Shown here one piece after another: positions 51,118 through 58,681 of a DNA stretch of 64,000 bases (the stretch's first letter is position 1; every line of letters begins with the position of its first letter). This stretch comes from Candidatus Eiseniibacteriota bacterium (GTDB lineage: Bacteria > Orphanbacterota > Orphanbacteria > Orphanbacterales > Orphanbacteraceae): NCBI GenBank assembly GCA_029262235.1, contig JAJCZU010000004.1, positions 496,001 to 560,000 on the forward strand, in the 5' to 3' direction. A model generated the notes under the pieces. The model had not been told where the DNA came from, searched no databases, and saw nothing but the letters and a program-made list of their open reading frames with translations. Position numbers and translations under genes: made by a program.

Positions 51118-52551
51118 ATGCTGAACCGAACGAAACTGCTCATGGCGGCCGTACTCGTGGCCGCGCCGATTCTCGCGTGCGGCGCCGAACGCGCGGCGCA
51201 CGATCCGGATCGCCCGAACGTGCTTCTCGTTACGATGGACACGACGCGCGCGGATCGCATCGGATGCTACGGCTATGCGGGCGGAACCACGCCTGTGCTC
51301 GATCGCCTCGCGCTCGAGTCGATTCGCTATACGCGTGCATTCTCGACCGCCGGCATCACGCCGGTCGCCCACGCTTCGATCCTCACGGGTCTTTTTCCGT
51401 ATCAGCATGGCGCGCGGGTCATGTTCGGAAGCGTCGAGCACCGACTGGGCGAGGAGCATCCGACGCTTGGAACCGCACTGCGCGACGGCGGCTGGCGCAC
51501 CGGCGCGTTCGTGAGCGCGTACCCGGCGTCCGAAGAGTTCGGCCTGGGGCGCGGCTTCGAGACGTTCGACTCCGGCGTGCGCGACGAACTGCGCGACGAG
51601 TTTCGTGAAACGCCGCCCCGGCGCGAGGGGCTCTGGCTCGATCAGACATCCGTGGACGCGCAGCGGCGCGGGGATGCCACGGTCGACCGCGCGCTCGACT
51701 GGCTCGCTGCAGGCGACGCGCCGTTCTTCGCGTGGGTGCACCTGTTCGACCCGCACGATCACACGCTCGTTCCTCCCGCGGCCGTTCTCGAGCGGTTCGG
51801 CGTGCCGGCGGACGGATCCGGAACCCGCGATCAGGCGTACGACCCCGAAATCTACTTCATGGATCAGCAGATCGGCCGGCTTGTCGGCGCGTTGAAAGCG
51901 AGCGGGCGCTACGACAATACGGTGATCGTGGTGACGAGCGATCACGGGCAGGGTCTCGGCGATCACGGCTGGTTCCAGCACCGCCTTCTCTATCAGGAAC
52001 AGATCCACATTCCGCTGCTCGTCAAGCCTGTGAAAACCGCAGGTTCGAATCCAGGCGTGGAAAGCGCGCTCGTTCGCAACATCGATCTGTTTCCGACGAT
52101 ACTCGCCCTGGCGGGCGCCGAACACCCGGTCGAAACGGAGGGCAGCGTTCTGCCCGGTATCGCGGAAGTCGCGGGGAGCGCGGGGAGCGCGGGGAGCGCG
52201 GGGAGCACAGGGCCCCGTATCGCGTATGCGGAGGCGCTGATCCCGCTCGACACCTACAGCAGTCCGCGACTTCCGAAGCAGCAGTGGGATAATCTGCACA
52301 TGATCGTGGAGGGCCCGTGGAAGCTGATCCACCATGCCGTGACACCGTCGAACGGCGAGCTCTACCACCTCGAAGACGACCCGGGCGAAGCCCGCAATCG
52401 ATGGGAGAGCGAACCGGAAGTTCGCGAACGGCTTCTCGGGCGGCTTCGTGCGATGGGCGCGCTGCACGTCGTGGTGAAATCCGAAGGAGAGGGCACCGTC
52501 GACCCCGAAGCCGAGCGGAAGCTCCGGTCGCTCGGCTATATCGGCGGATGA
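51118..52551 (+). CDS. Sulfatase/alkaline-phosphatase-superfamily lipoprotein
   Basis: The protein has 477 residues. A lipobox (APILAC, Cys21) predicts lipid anchoring on the periplasmic side. The fold is evident from NVLLVTMDTTRADRIGCYGY (metal Asp41), VHLFDPHDH and VVTSDHGQGLGDHGWFQH. The active-site loop reads TPVAHASILTG at 81-91. The nucleophile position is Thr81 rather than Cys or Ser, and the consensus Pro-Ser-Arg is Val-Ala-His. Formylglycine modification is therefore not expected, and phosphotransferase or phosphodiesterase activity is more likely. A Gly-Ser-Ala 9-bp repeat interrupts a loop near residue 350. It is the last gene of the six-gene operon. No ribosome-binding site is obvious. 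Confidence 0.85.
   Translation: MLNRTKLLMAAVLVAAPILACGAERAAHDPDRPNVLLVTMDTTRADRIGCYGYAGGTTPVLDRLALESIRYTRAFSTAGITPVAHASILTGLFPYQHGARVMFGSVEHRLGEEHPTLGTALRDGGWRTGAFVSAYPASEEFGLGRGFETFDSGVRDELRDEFRETPPRREGLWLDQTSVDAQRRGDATVDRALDWLAAGDAPFFAWVHLFDPHDHTLVPPAAVLERFGVPADGSGTRDQAYDPEIYFMDQQIGRLVGALKASGRYDNTVIVVTSDHGQGLGDHGWFQHRLLYQEQIHIPLLVKPVKTAGSNPGVESALVRNIDLFPTILALAGAEHPVETEGSVLPGIAEVAGSAGSAGSAGSTGPRIAYAEALIPLDTYSSPRLPKQQWDNLHMIVEGPWKLIHHAVTPSNGELYHLEDDPGEARNRWESEPEVRERLLGRLRAMGALHVVVKSEGEGTVDPEAERKLRSLGYIGG
52171..52206 (+). repeat. 9-bp in-frame tandem repeat, 4 units
   Basis: Four exact GCGGGGAGC units encode Ala-Gly-Ser triplets (GSAGSAGSAGS) in a loop of the sulfatase-fold lipoprotein. Identical units point to recent expansion. 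Confidence 0.9.
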
Positions 52552-52633
52552 TTTTTTCGTTCGATTCGCGCGTTTTCCCGTCTTAGGGGAGTACGAATCC
52601 GTTCCGTTCACCCCGCAAAACAAGGAATCGAAG

Positions 52634-53977
52634 ATGAAACGAATGTTCTCGCTCGTGGCGCCGGCCCTGCTTCTGCCCGCGCTTGCCGTCCCCGCATTCG
52701 GGCAGGCCGTCATGAACGCCGACCCGCTTCCGGCCATCGACCAGGCCGATCGCAAGGCCATCGTGGACAGCGTCGCGCGGGCGATCCGCGACGTGTACGT
52801 TTTCCCTGACGTTGCAGAGAAGATGGCGACGCTGATCGAGAAGAACGCGCGCGGCAGGAAGTATGACAGCGCCGATCGCCCTGCCGACTTCGCGGATCTT
52901 CTCACGCAGGATCTGCGGTCGATCAGCAAGGATCTTCATCTGAACGTGCGGGCGGGCGTGCCCTATGTTGCGCCAGTGAACGATGAGGAGGAGCAGGCCG
53001 AACACGAAGCGCAGCTGACCCGCATGGCGCGCGACAATTACGGCTGGAAGAAGGTCGAGCGCATGGAGGGGAACATCGGATACGTGCGCCTCGACGGATT
53101 TGTCGATGCGGCTTATGCGGGAGCGACCGCGATCGCGGCGATGAATTTCCTCGCGAACGTGGACGCACTGATCTTTGATCTGCGCACGAACGGCGGCGGT
53201 TCCCCCTCGATGATCCAGCTCATCACGAGTTATCTGCTCGAAGAAAGTACACATCTCAATAGTTTTTACGTGCGCAGCACCGACTCGATGGAGCAGTACT
53301 GGACGCAGGCTTTCGTGGAAGGCCCGCGCCTCGCGGACGTACCGGTTTATGTTTTGACGAGCAGTTACACGTTCTCGGCGGCGGAGGAGTTTTCCTACAA
53401 TCTGAAGAATCTGGAACGGGGCACGATCGTCGGCGAGACGACGGGGGGCGGCGCGCACCCGGTCGACCGTCGCACGTTCTCGTTCGACGGGTTTTCGATC
53501 ACCATGTCGCTTCCGTTCGGCCGCGCCGTCAATCCGATCACGGGCACGAACTGGGAGGGGACCGGCGTCGAGCCCGACATCGCCGTTCCCGCGTCCGACG
53601 CGCTCGATGCGGCGCTGGAAGACGCGCTCCTGAGGCTCATGGAAGGCGCCGGAGAGGATCGGAAGTACGCGCTGCAATGGACGCTCGACGGCTACCGGGC
53701 GCGCAGGATCCCGGTGGTGCTGAGCGAAACGGACGCGCTGGCGTACGCGGGCCAGTTCGGTCCCCGGCGCATTCGGCTCGAGGGCGGTGAGCTCTACTAC
53801 CAGCGCACGGGTCGTCCCGAAATCCGCATGATTCCACTCGGAGAGGATCGCTTCTCGCTCGACGGTCTCGACTTCTTTCGCATCGAATTCGTCCGCGACG
53901 AGACGGGCCGGGTGATCGAGTTCGTCGGGCATTATCAGAACGGCAGGAGCGATTCGAATCCACGCTCCGACTCGTAG
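52634..53977 (+). CDS. Exported S41-family peptidase
   Basis: The protein has 447 residues with a signal peptide (VAPALLLPALAVPAFGQA). The S41 (tail-specific/IRBP-like) pattern is seen in the N-terminal helical bundle, GNIGYVRLDGFVD, and the FDLRTNGGGSPSMIQLI oxyanion loop. The nucleophile is Ser248 in SSYTFSAAEEFSY, followed by IVGETTGGGAH. No PDZ domain lies between the bundle and core, unlike CtpA; this matches the IRBP-like branch seen in FCB bacteria. A C-terminal domain of about 100 residues follows (GQFGPRRIRLEGGELYYQ). It would degrade peptides in the periplasm or outside. The next gene on the strand is the PDZ-hydrolase 40 bp later. Confidence 0.9.
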   Translation: MKRMFSLVAPALLLPALAVPAFGQAVMNADPLPAIDQADRKAIVDSVARAIRDVYVFPDVAEKMATLIEKNARGRKYDSADRPADFADLLTQDLRSISKDLHLNVRAGVPYVAPVNDEEEQAEHEAQLTRMARDNYGWKKVERMEGNIGYVRLDGFVDAAYAGATAIAAMNFLANVDALIFDLRTNGGGSPSMIQLITSYLLEESTHLNSFYVRSTDSMEQYWTQAFVEGPRLADVPVYVLTSSYTFSAAEEFSYNLKNLERGTIVGETTGGGAHPVDRRTFSFDGFSITMSLPFGRAVNPITGTNWEGTGVEPDIAVPASDALDAALEDALLRLMEGAGEDRKYALQWTLDGYRARRIPVVLSETDALAYAGQFGPRRIRLEGGELYYQRTGRPEIRMIPLGEDRFSLDGLDFFRIEFVRDETGRVIEFVGHYQNGRSDSNPRSDS

Positions 53978-54017
53978 GTCTGCGCATGTATCTGATTCTC
54001 GAATCCGGGAGCTGTCG

Positions 54018-55394
54018 ATGAAACACATTTTTTTCGTATTCATTATGACCTGCCTTCTCACGACACAGACCGCGGACGCCGAAACACTCGCGCGTCGCGG
54101 TTCGCTCGGCGTGCGCCTGAGTCCGACGCCGGAGGAAATGGCCGGCGCAGACGGCGCCTACGTCTCGGAAGTGATTGCGGGAACGACGGGCGAAGAGATC
54201 GGCATCATGGCGGGCGATTTCATCGTGCGCGTCGATGACGAGCCCATGGCGACCACGCAGGAAGTCGTGGCGGCGGTATCCGACTGGCGCGCGGGGGACA
54301 CGGCGCGCGTCGTCGTCATGCGCGACGGCAGGGAGCTGGCGCTTGCGGGCGAAATCGCGCCCCGCCCGCAGGAGAGGTCCGACGAGTGCCGCATCGAATA
54401 CGGCTCCGTGCCGTTCGACGGCGGTCACCTGCGTACCATCACGTATCTGCCGCACGACGAAGGCGTGTATCCCACCGTGTACATGATTCAGGGGTACACA
54501 TGCGGCTCGATCGACCTCTATTACTGGCCGAACTCCCCGCAGCGCCAGCTTTCGCTCGGCCTCGTGCGCGCGGGGTACGCCGTGTTCCACGTCGAGAAGC
54601 CGTTTGTCGGCGACAGTGACGGACCGGCAGACTGCTACGACATCGACTACGACTACGAAATGAAGGCGTTCGACGAAGTGTACGTCGCGCTGAAGGAATA
54701 CGACTGGGTCGACCGCGAGAACATTTTTCTGTTCGGGCATTCGCTCGGCGGGATCGCGGCGCCGATTCTGGGCGCGGAGCATCATCCGCGCGGGATCGCC
54801 GTGTACGGAACGGTGGCGAAATCGTGGTACGAGTATCTCGTCGACCTCTATCGCGTGCAGGAGTCGTACTTCGGAACGGACTACGAAACGATCGAAACGC
54901 AGGCGCGCGCGAGCATCGGTGTGCTCTACGAGTTTCTGATCAACAAGCGGAACCCGGCCGACTTCGCGGACGACCCGCGATTCGCGAAAGCATTTGAAGA
55001 AGACATTCTCGGCTGGGATGCCGCGAACGAAACCGTACTCGACCGGCATTACACGTTCTGGCAGGGATTGCAGGATCGTGACCTGACGCGTGCCTGGAAA
55101 GAGGCGGGGTGCGCGACGCTTGCGATGCACGGCGAATGCGACGTGCAGGCGCTCAACTCGGAGGGTGCGGAGACGATCGCGGACATCGTGAATCAGTATC
55201 ATCCGGGGAAGGGGCGCTTCGTGCTCCTCGAGGGGACCGATCACGGCTTTGCGAAGGTGCCGCCGATGCGCGAGTACGCGACGATGCGGCGTGACGGCCG
55301 GTATAACGGGCGCTACTTGTCCGAGAACTTCAACCCGCAGGTCGTGACCGAACTCGTGCGCTGGCTGAACGAAAATCTGTCAGAGCCTGGATAG
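54018..55394 (+). CDS. Exported PDZ-alpha/beta-hydrolase fusion
   Basis: The protein has 458 residues with a signal peptide (FFVFIMTCLLTTQTADA). Residues about 28-115 form a PDZ-like domain with the carboxylate-loop GSLGVRLSPTPE and AGDFIVRVDDEPMATTQEVV. An alpha/beta-hydrolase follows with FHVEKPFVGDSDG, the nucleophile elbow GHSLGG (Ser242), an acid in HGECD and the catalytic His in GTDHGFAKVP. Such hydrolases cleave esters or peptides. PDZ fused in front is uncommon and may bring C-terminal peptides to the enzyme. With the S41 protease just upstream, a shared role in peptide handling is possible, as inference. The substrate is unknown. Confidence 0.88.
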   Translation: MKHIFFVFIMTCLLTTQTADAETLARRGSLGVRLSPTPEEMAGADGAYVSEVIAGTTGEEIGIMAGDFIVRVDDEPMATTQEVVAAVSDWRAGDTARVVVMRDGRELALAGEIAPRPQERSDECRIEYGSVPFDGGHLRTITYLPHDEGVYPTVYMIQGYTCGSIDLYYWPNSPQRQLSLGLVRAGYAVFHVEKPFVGDSDGPADCYDIDYDYEMKAFDEVYVALKEYDWVDRENIFLFGHSLGGIAAPILGAEHHPRGIAVYGTVAKSWYEYLVDLYRVQESYFGTDYETIETQARASIGVLYEFLINKRNPADFADDPRFAKAFEEDILGWDAANETVLDRHYTFWQGLQDRDLTRAWKEAGCATLAMHGECDVQALNSEGAETIADIVNQYHPGKGRFVLLEGTDHGFAKVPPMREYATMRRDGRYNGRYLSENFNPQVVTELVRWLNENLSEPG

Positions 55395-55450
55395 CGGTAA
55401 TAGAAGCGATAGCCGGGAGAGGCGTGCAAGACGAGTTTGATGATATGGAC

Positions 55451-55504
55451 GAGCTGGACGAGCTGGACGAGCTGGACGGGTTAGACGGGCTGGACGGGCT
55501 GGAC
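55451..55504 (+). repeat. 9-bp tandem repeat, 6 units, between hydrolase and glgX
   Basis: Three GAGCTGGAC units are followed by GGGTTAGAC and two GGGCTGGAC units. The array starts 57 bp after the hydrolase stop and ends five bases before the glgX stop on the other strand. An open frame runs across it (Asp-Glu-Leu type), but I do not call it a gene because nothing outside the repeat looks coding. Confidence 0.85.
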
Positions 55505-55509
55505 GGGCG

Positions 55510-57600
55510 TCACGCGCGCAGCGCGACGAGCACCACCGTTGACTGCGCTCCTACCGGAACCGTGCGCGCGCCAGGCTCGATCGGAGGCATCGCGCCCTCT
55601 TCGTGAAAATCGTCAGGCGACTCAGCGGCGGTGTCACAGAGCAGATGCCATCGGCGTCCGGCCGCGGGAGCCGGAATCGTAAACGCCACGTTCTTGATTC
55701 CGTGATGAAAAATCATCAGGATTTCGCGCTTCTCGTTTTCGGTCGTCAGGTGCAGTCCGAGCGTTTCGGTCGCGCCTTCCCAGACAGTGGACTGACCGTC
55801 CGGTCCGATCCATCGTATCGACTCGTCTCCGTGCGGCGTATGGTCCGACCCTCGCAGCGCCGGGTGCTTCAGGCGAAACGCGATCAGGCGTTTCACGAAA
55901 CGGTGCAGATCCTGATACTTCTCGATCAGTGACCAGTCGACCCAGGCCGTTTCGTTGTCCTGACAGTACGCGTTGTTGTTTCCGCGCTGCGTGCGCCCGA
56001 ACTCGTCTCCCCCCAGGATCATCGGTATGCCGCGCGCGAGCAGAACGATCGAAAGCAGGTTCTTCATCTGCTTTCTGCGAAGCGCCGCGATCTCCACAGA
56101 GTCCGTTTCCCCTTCGATCCCGTGGTTTGCGCTCACATTGTGATTGTGGCCGTCGCGGTTCTCTTCACCGTTTCGCACGTTCCATTTCTTCTCGTAGGAA
56201 ACGATGTCGCGCAGCGTGAAGCCGTCGTGGCACGCCGCGAAGTTCACGCTGCAGAGCGCGCCGCTTTCGTATGCGCCGTAAAGGTCCGAACTGCCGGTGA
56301 GCCGCGTGGCGAGTTCGGCCACGCTCCCGGCGTCGCCGCGGACGAAGCCGCGGACCTGGTCACGGAATCGATCGTTCCATTCGGACCACGGCCCCCACGA
56401 GGGAAAGCGGCCGACAAGATAGAGCCCCGCCGGTCCCCACGGTTCGGCGATCAGGCGTGCGTGCGACAGAATCGGATCGTTCTTCATCTCGCGAAGGATC
56501 GCGGGCTTCAGTTCGATGCCGCCTTCCGGCGCCTCCGCGAGAATCGGCGCAATGTCGAACCGGAAGCCGTCGACTCCCATCTCGGCGTACCAGTAGCGGA
56601 GCGTATGCAGAATCAGGTCCTTGCCCGGCTTCTGCGAACAGATGAATGTATTGCCGCACCCCGAATGGTTGCGATACTCCCCGTCGTCGAAGGCATAGTA
56701 CGCGTGCTCGGCGAGGCCGCGAAAGCTCGTCGTGCGGCCCTGCTCGTTCCCTTCGCCCGTGTGATTGAACACGACGTCGAGGATCACTTCGATGCCGGCT
56801 GCGTGAAACAGCCGCACCATTTCTCTGAACTCGTCGATCGGGTTGGCGCTGTCGCTTGCGTACGATGCCTTCGGCGACAGAAAATGGATCGGATTGTAGC
56901 CCCAGAAGTCGAACAGGCGCTGGCCCGTTTCCGGGTCGACGCGCGGGTTGTCCGTTTCGTCGAACTCAGCGATCGGAAGCAGCTCGACCGCCGTTACACC
57001 GAGGTCTTTCAGGTACGGGATCTTCTCTGTGAGTCCGAGATACGTGCCCGGATGCGCGACGCCGGCGCCTGCATGCTTCGTGAAGCCCCGGACGTGGAGT
57101 TCGTAGATCACGAGGTCGCGGAGCTCGTGCTGCGGGCGTTCGAAGTGCGGCAGTGATGTCTCGGACGGAATGACCACCGAACGATACTGCTTTTTTTCGT
57201 CGCCCCATTCTTCGCCGCCCGTAATGCGACGCGACCACGGATCGATCAGATCGGGCGTTTCGTTTCCGTCCTGATCCGTGAACCGCCAGACGTATTCGGT
57301 TCCCGCCTTCAGCTTCGGTACAAATACGTGCCACACGTCGCCCGTGCGATTCGATTTGTCGAGCGCGATTTCGCGCGCACCACTCGCGGCACGCGCTTCG
57401 TGCTGCCCGCGTCGCGGTCTTCCGTCGGCCTCGCGCACGCGGGGGAAGAGCCGCAGCGTGCCCCCCGTCTTGCCGGTCGCGAAGATCGCGAAATTAACGC
57501 CGTCAGGGAGTACCGTGGGGCCGAGGGGATAGGGGACTCCGCGCCCCGTGCTGCCCGCGTTCTCACCGGCCTCACTCCCCGAGTCTGCTTTCGATCGCAT
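55510..57600 (-). CDS. glgX: Glycogen debranching enzyme GlgX
   Basis: The protein has 696 residues from ATG 57600, chosen for the GAGGAGA site about eight bases upstream; earlier in-frame starts add an unrelated Arg-rich region. GlgX removes alpha-1,6-linked short chains from phosphorylase-limit glycogen in the cytoplasm. It has the N-terminal CBM48 (YPLGPTVLPDGVNFAIFAT), YELHVRGFTKH, the GYNPIHFLSPKASYAS insertion and DVVFNHTGEGNEQG. Catalytic residues are Asp349 in GFRFDIAP, Glu386 in LIAEPWGPAG and Asp459 in ACHDGFT. GGDEFGRTQRGNNNAYCQDN is diagnostic for the isoamylase/GlgX group. No signal peptide is present, in contrast to the other GH13 enzymes here. Confidence 0.95.
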   Translation of the reverse strand: MRSKADSGSEAGENAGSTGRGVPYPLGPTVLPDGVNFAIFATGKTGGTLRLFPRVREADGRPRRGQHEARAASGAREIALDKSNRTGDVWHVFVPKLKAGTEYVWRFTDQDGNETPDLIDPWSRRITGGEEWGDEKKQYRSVVIPSETSLPHFERPQHELRDLVIYELHVRGFTKHAGAGVAHPGTYLGLTEKIPYLKDLGVTAVELLPIAEFDETDNPRVDPETGQRLFDFWGYNPIHFLSPKASYASDSANPIDEFREMVRLFHAAGIEVILDVVFNHTGEGNEQGRTTSFRGLAEHAYYAFDDGEYRNHSGCGNTFICSQKPGKDLILHTLRYWYAEMGVDGFRFDIAPILAEAPEGGIELKPAILREMKNDPILSHARLIAEPWGPAGLYLVGRFPSWGPWSEWNDRFRDQVRGFVRGDAGSVAELATRLTGSSDLYGAYESGALCSVNFAACHDGFTLRDIVSYEKKWNVRNGEENRDGHNHNVSANHGIEGETDSVEIAALRRKQMKNLLSIVLLARGIPMILGGDEFGRTQRGNNNAYCQDNETAWVDWSLIEKYQDLHRFVKRLIAFRLKHPALRGSDHTPHGDESIRWIGPDGQSTVWEGATETLGLHLTTENEKREILMIFHHGIKNVAFTIPAPAAGRRWHLLCDTAAESPDDFHEEGAMPPIEPGARTVPVGAQSTVVLVALRA

Positions 57601-57777
57601 GAACAGTCTCCTCACTGCAGATGAGAGATCGCGGACCCGCCGCGCGCCTCGATCGGCTATCATTATAAGGCCCCCGCTGCCGAATGCGCGTTTCAACCGA
57701 GAGGATTTCATCGTGCGGCTCTTGCCCGGGGCAAGTTCGATCCGTTCGATCATGATGCGGAGAGAGCGTCGCGCGGC

Positions 57778-58551
57778 CTACTCGATATCGATCAGAACGG
57801 GGGCGTGGTCCGAGGCGACCATGCCCTCTTTCTTCTTGCGGTACTCACGGTCGATCTCGACGTTCGTAACGCGCTTCTTGAGAGCCTCGCTACTGAGAAT
57901 GAAGTCGATACGGAGCCCGAGGTTCCGGTGAAAACCGCCGCCGCGATAATCCCACCAGGAGAAATCACCCGCATCGGGATGTTTCCAGCGGAAGAGATCC
58001 GTGAAGCCGAGGTCGAGCAGCGCGCGCCACCGTGCGCGTTCTTCATCGGTGTGAAAGATCTTTCCCTTCATGCGTGCCTCGTCGAACGTGTCGATCGCCT
58101 CCGGACACAGATTGAAGTCGCCGCAAACGACATTCTGATCGCCGGCCGGATGCGTGGCGCCGAGATGCTTCACGAGATCGTCGAGCCACGCGAGCTTCTT
58201 CGGGAAGTCTTCGTGTTCGACGCGCTTTCCGTTCGGCACGTAAACCGTCGTGAAACGGATGTCGTTCACGCGCGCCGTGATGAGTCGCGCGCCGAATTCG
58301 TCCTGGCCGGGAAGCCCGCGCTGTTCGACTTCGATACCGTTTCTGGCGAGCACGGCGACGCCGTTCCACGCCTTCTGCCCGTGCGTCTCCACCTGATAGC
58401 CGGCCGCTTCGATCTCGAGGCGCGGAAACTGCCCGTCGTCGGTCTTGATCTCCTGCAGACCGACGAGGTCGGGTTTCCGCGCATCCAGCCAGTGCAGCAC
58501 GAAATCGAGTCGGGCCCGCATGCCGTTGATGTTCCATGTGGCAATTCGCAT
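57778..58551 (-). CDS. xth: Exodeoxyribonuclease III
   Basis: The protein has 257 residues, close to the 268 of E. coli XthA. The EEP-fold motifs are complete: MRIATWNINGMRARL, LVGLQEIKTDDGQFP (metal Glu), TVYVPNGK, VVCGDFNLCPEAID and the catalytic SDHAPVLID. FSWWDYRGGGFHRNLGLRID is typical of exonuclease III. It acts in base-excision repair as an apurinic endonuclease and 3'-exonuclease in the cytoplasm. Upstream in-frame starts exist, but ATG 58551 opens exactly at the conserved first strand. There is no ribosome-binding site. TGTTAAGAT ends ten bases upstream, predicting a very short leader. It is divergent from the B12-type regulator. Confidence 0.95.
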   Translation of the reverse strand: MRIATWNINGMRARLDFVLHWLDARKPDLVGLQEIKTDDGQFPRLEIEAAGYQVETHGQKAWNGVAVLARNGIEVEQRGLPGQDEFGARLITARVNDIRFTTVYVPNGKRVEHEDFPKKLAWLDDLVKHLGATHPAGDQNVVCGDFNLCPEAIDTFDEARMKGKIFHTDEERARWRALLDLGFTDLFRWKHPDAGDFSWWDYRGGGFHRNLGLRIDFILSSEALKKRVTNVEIDREYRKKKEGMVASDHAPVLIDIE

Positions 58552-58561
58552 GATGCGCCGG

Positions 58562-58570
58562 ATCTTAACA
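58562..58570 (-). promoter_or_regulatory. Extended -10 promoter (TGTTAAGAT) of the exonuclease III gene
   Basis: TGT-TAAGAT on the minus strand lies ten bases before ATG 58551 and lacks a -35. It is one of the short-leader promoters in the window. Confidence 0.5.
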
Positions 58571-58646
58571 GGGGGAACGTGCGGGATAAAGGGGGTGGGC
58601 TCGCAGCACGAAATCTCTACAAAGTGAGATGCCGTGTTCCCGATTC

Positions 58647-58675
58647 TTGACAATACCTGTACAGATCCTGATACT
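58647..58675 (+). promoter_or_regulatory. Promoter and putative operator of the B12/MerR-type regulator
   Basis: TTGACA (58647-58652) and GATACT (58670-58675) are spaced by exactly 17 bp, and ATG 58682 is six bases beyond the -10. Two T-n-n-A-C-A motifs, TTGACA at 58647 and TGTACA at 58658, are exactly 11 bp apart; the second forms the palindrome CTGTACAG in the spacer. CarH-type regulators are reported to bind 11-bp-spaced direct repeats over the -35, so this is likely an autoregulatory site. Confidence 0.65.
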
Positions 58676-58681
58676 GAAGAC

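Noticed and set aside
52041-52058. tRNA T-arm-like sequence GGTTCGAATCC
   Set aside because: It lies inside the sulfatase-fold gene. The flanking bases do not form a T-stem and no acceptor, D or anticodon arms surround it.
55424-55606. 60-codon open frame with Asp-Glu-Leu repeats
   Set aside because: Only the tandem repeat keeps it open. It runs into the glgX gene on the other strand and has no ribosome-binding site.
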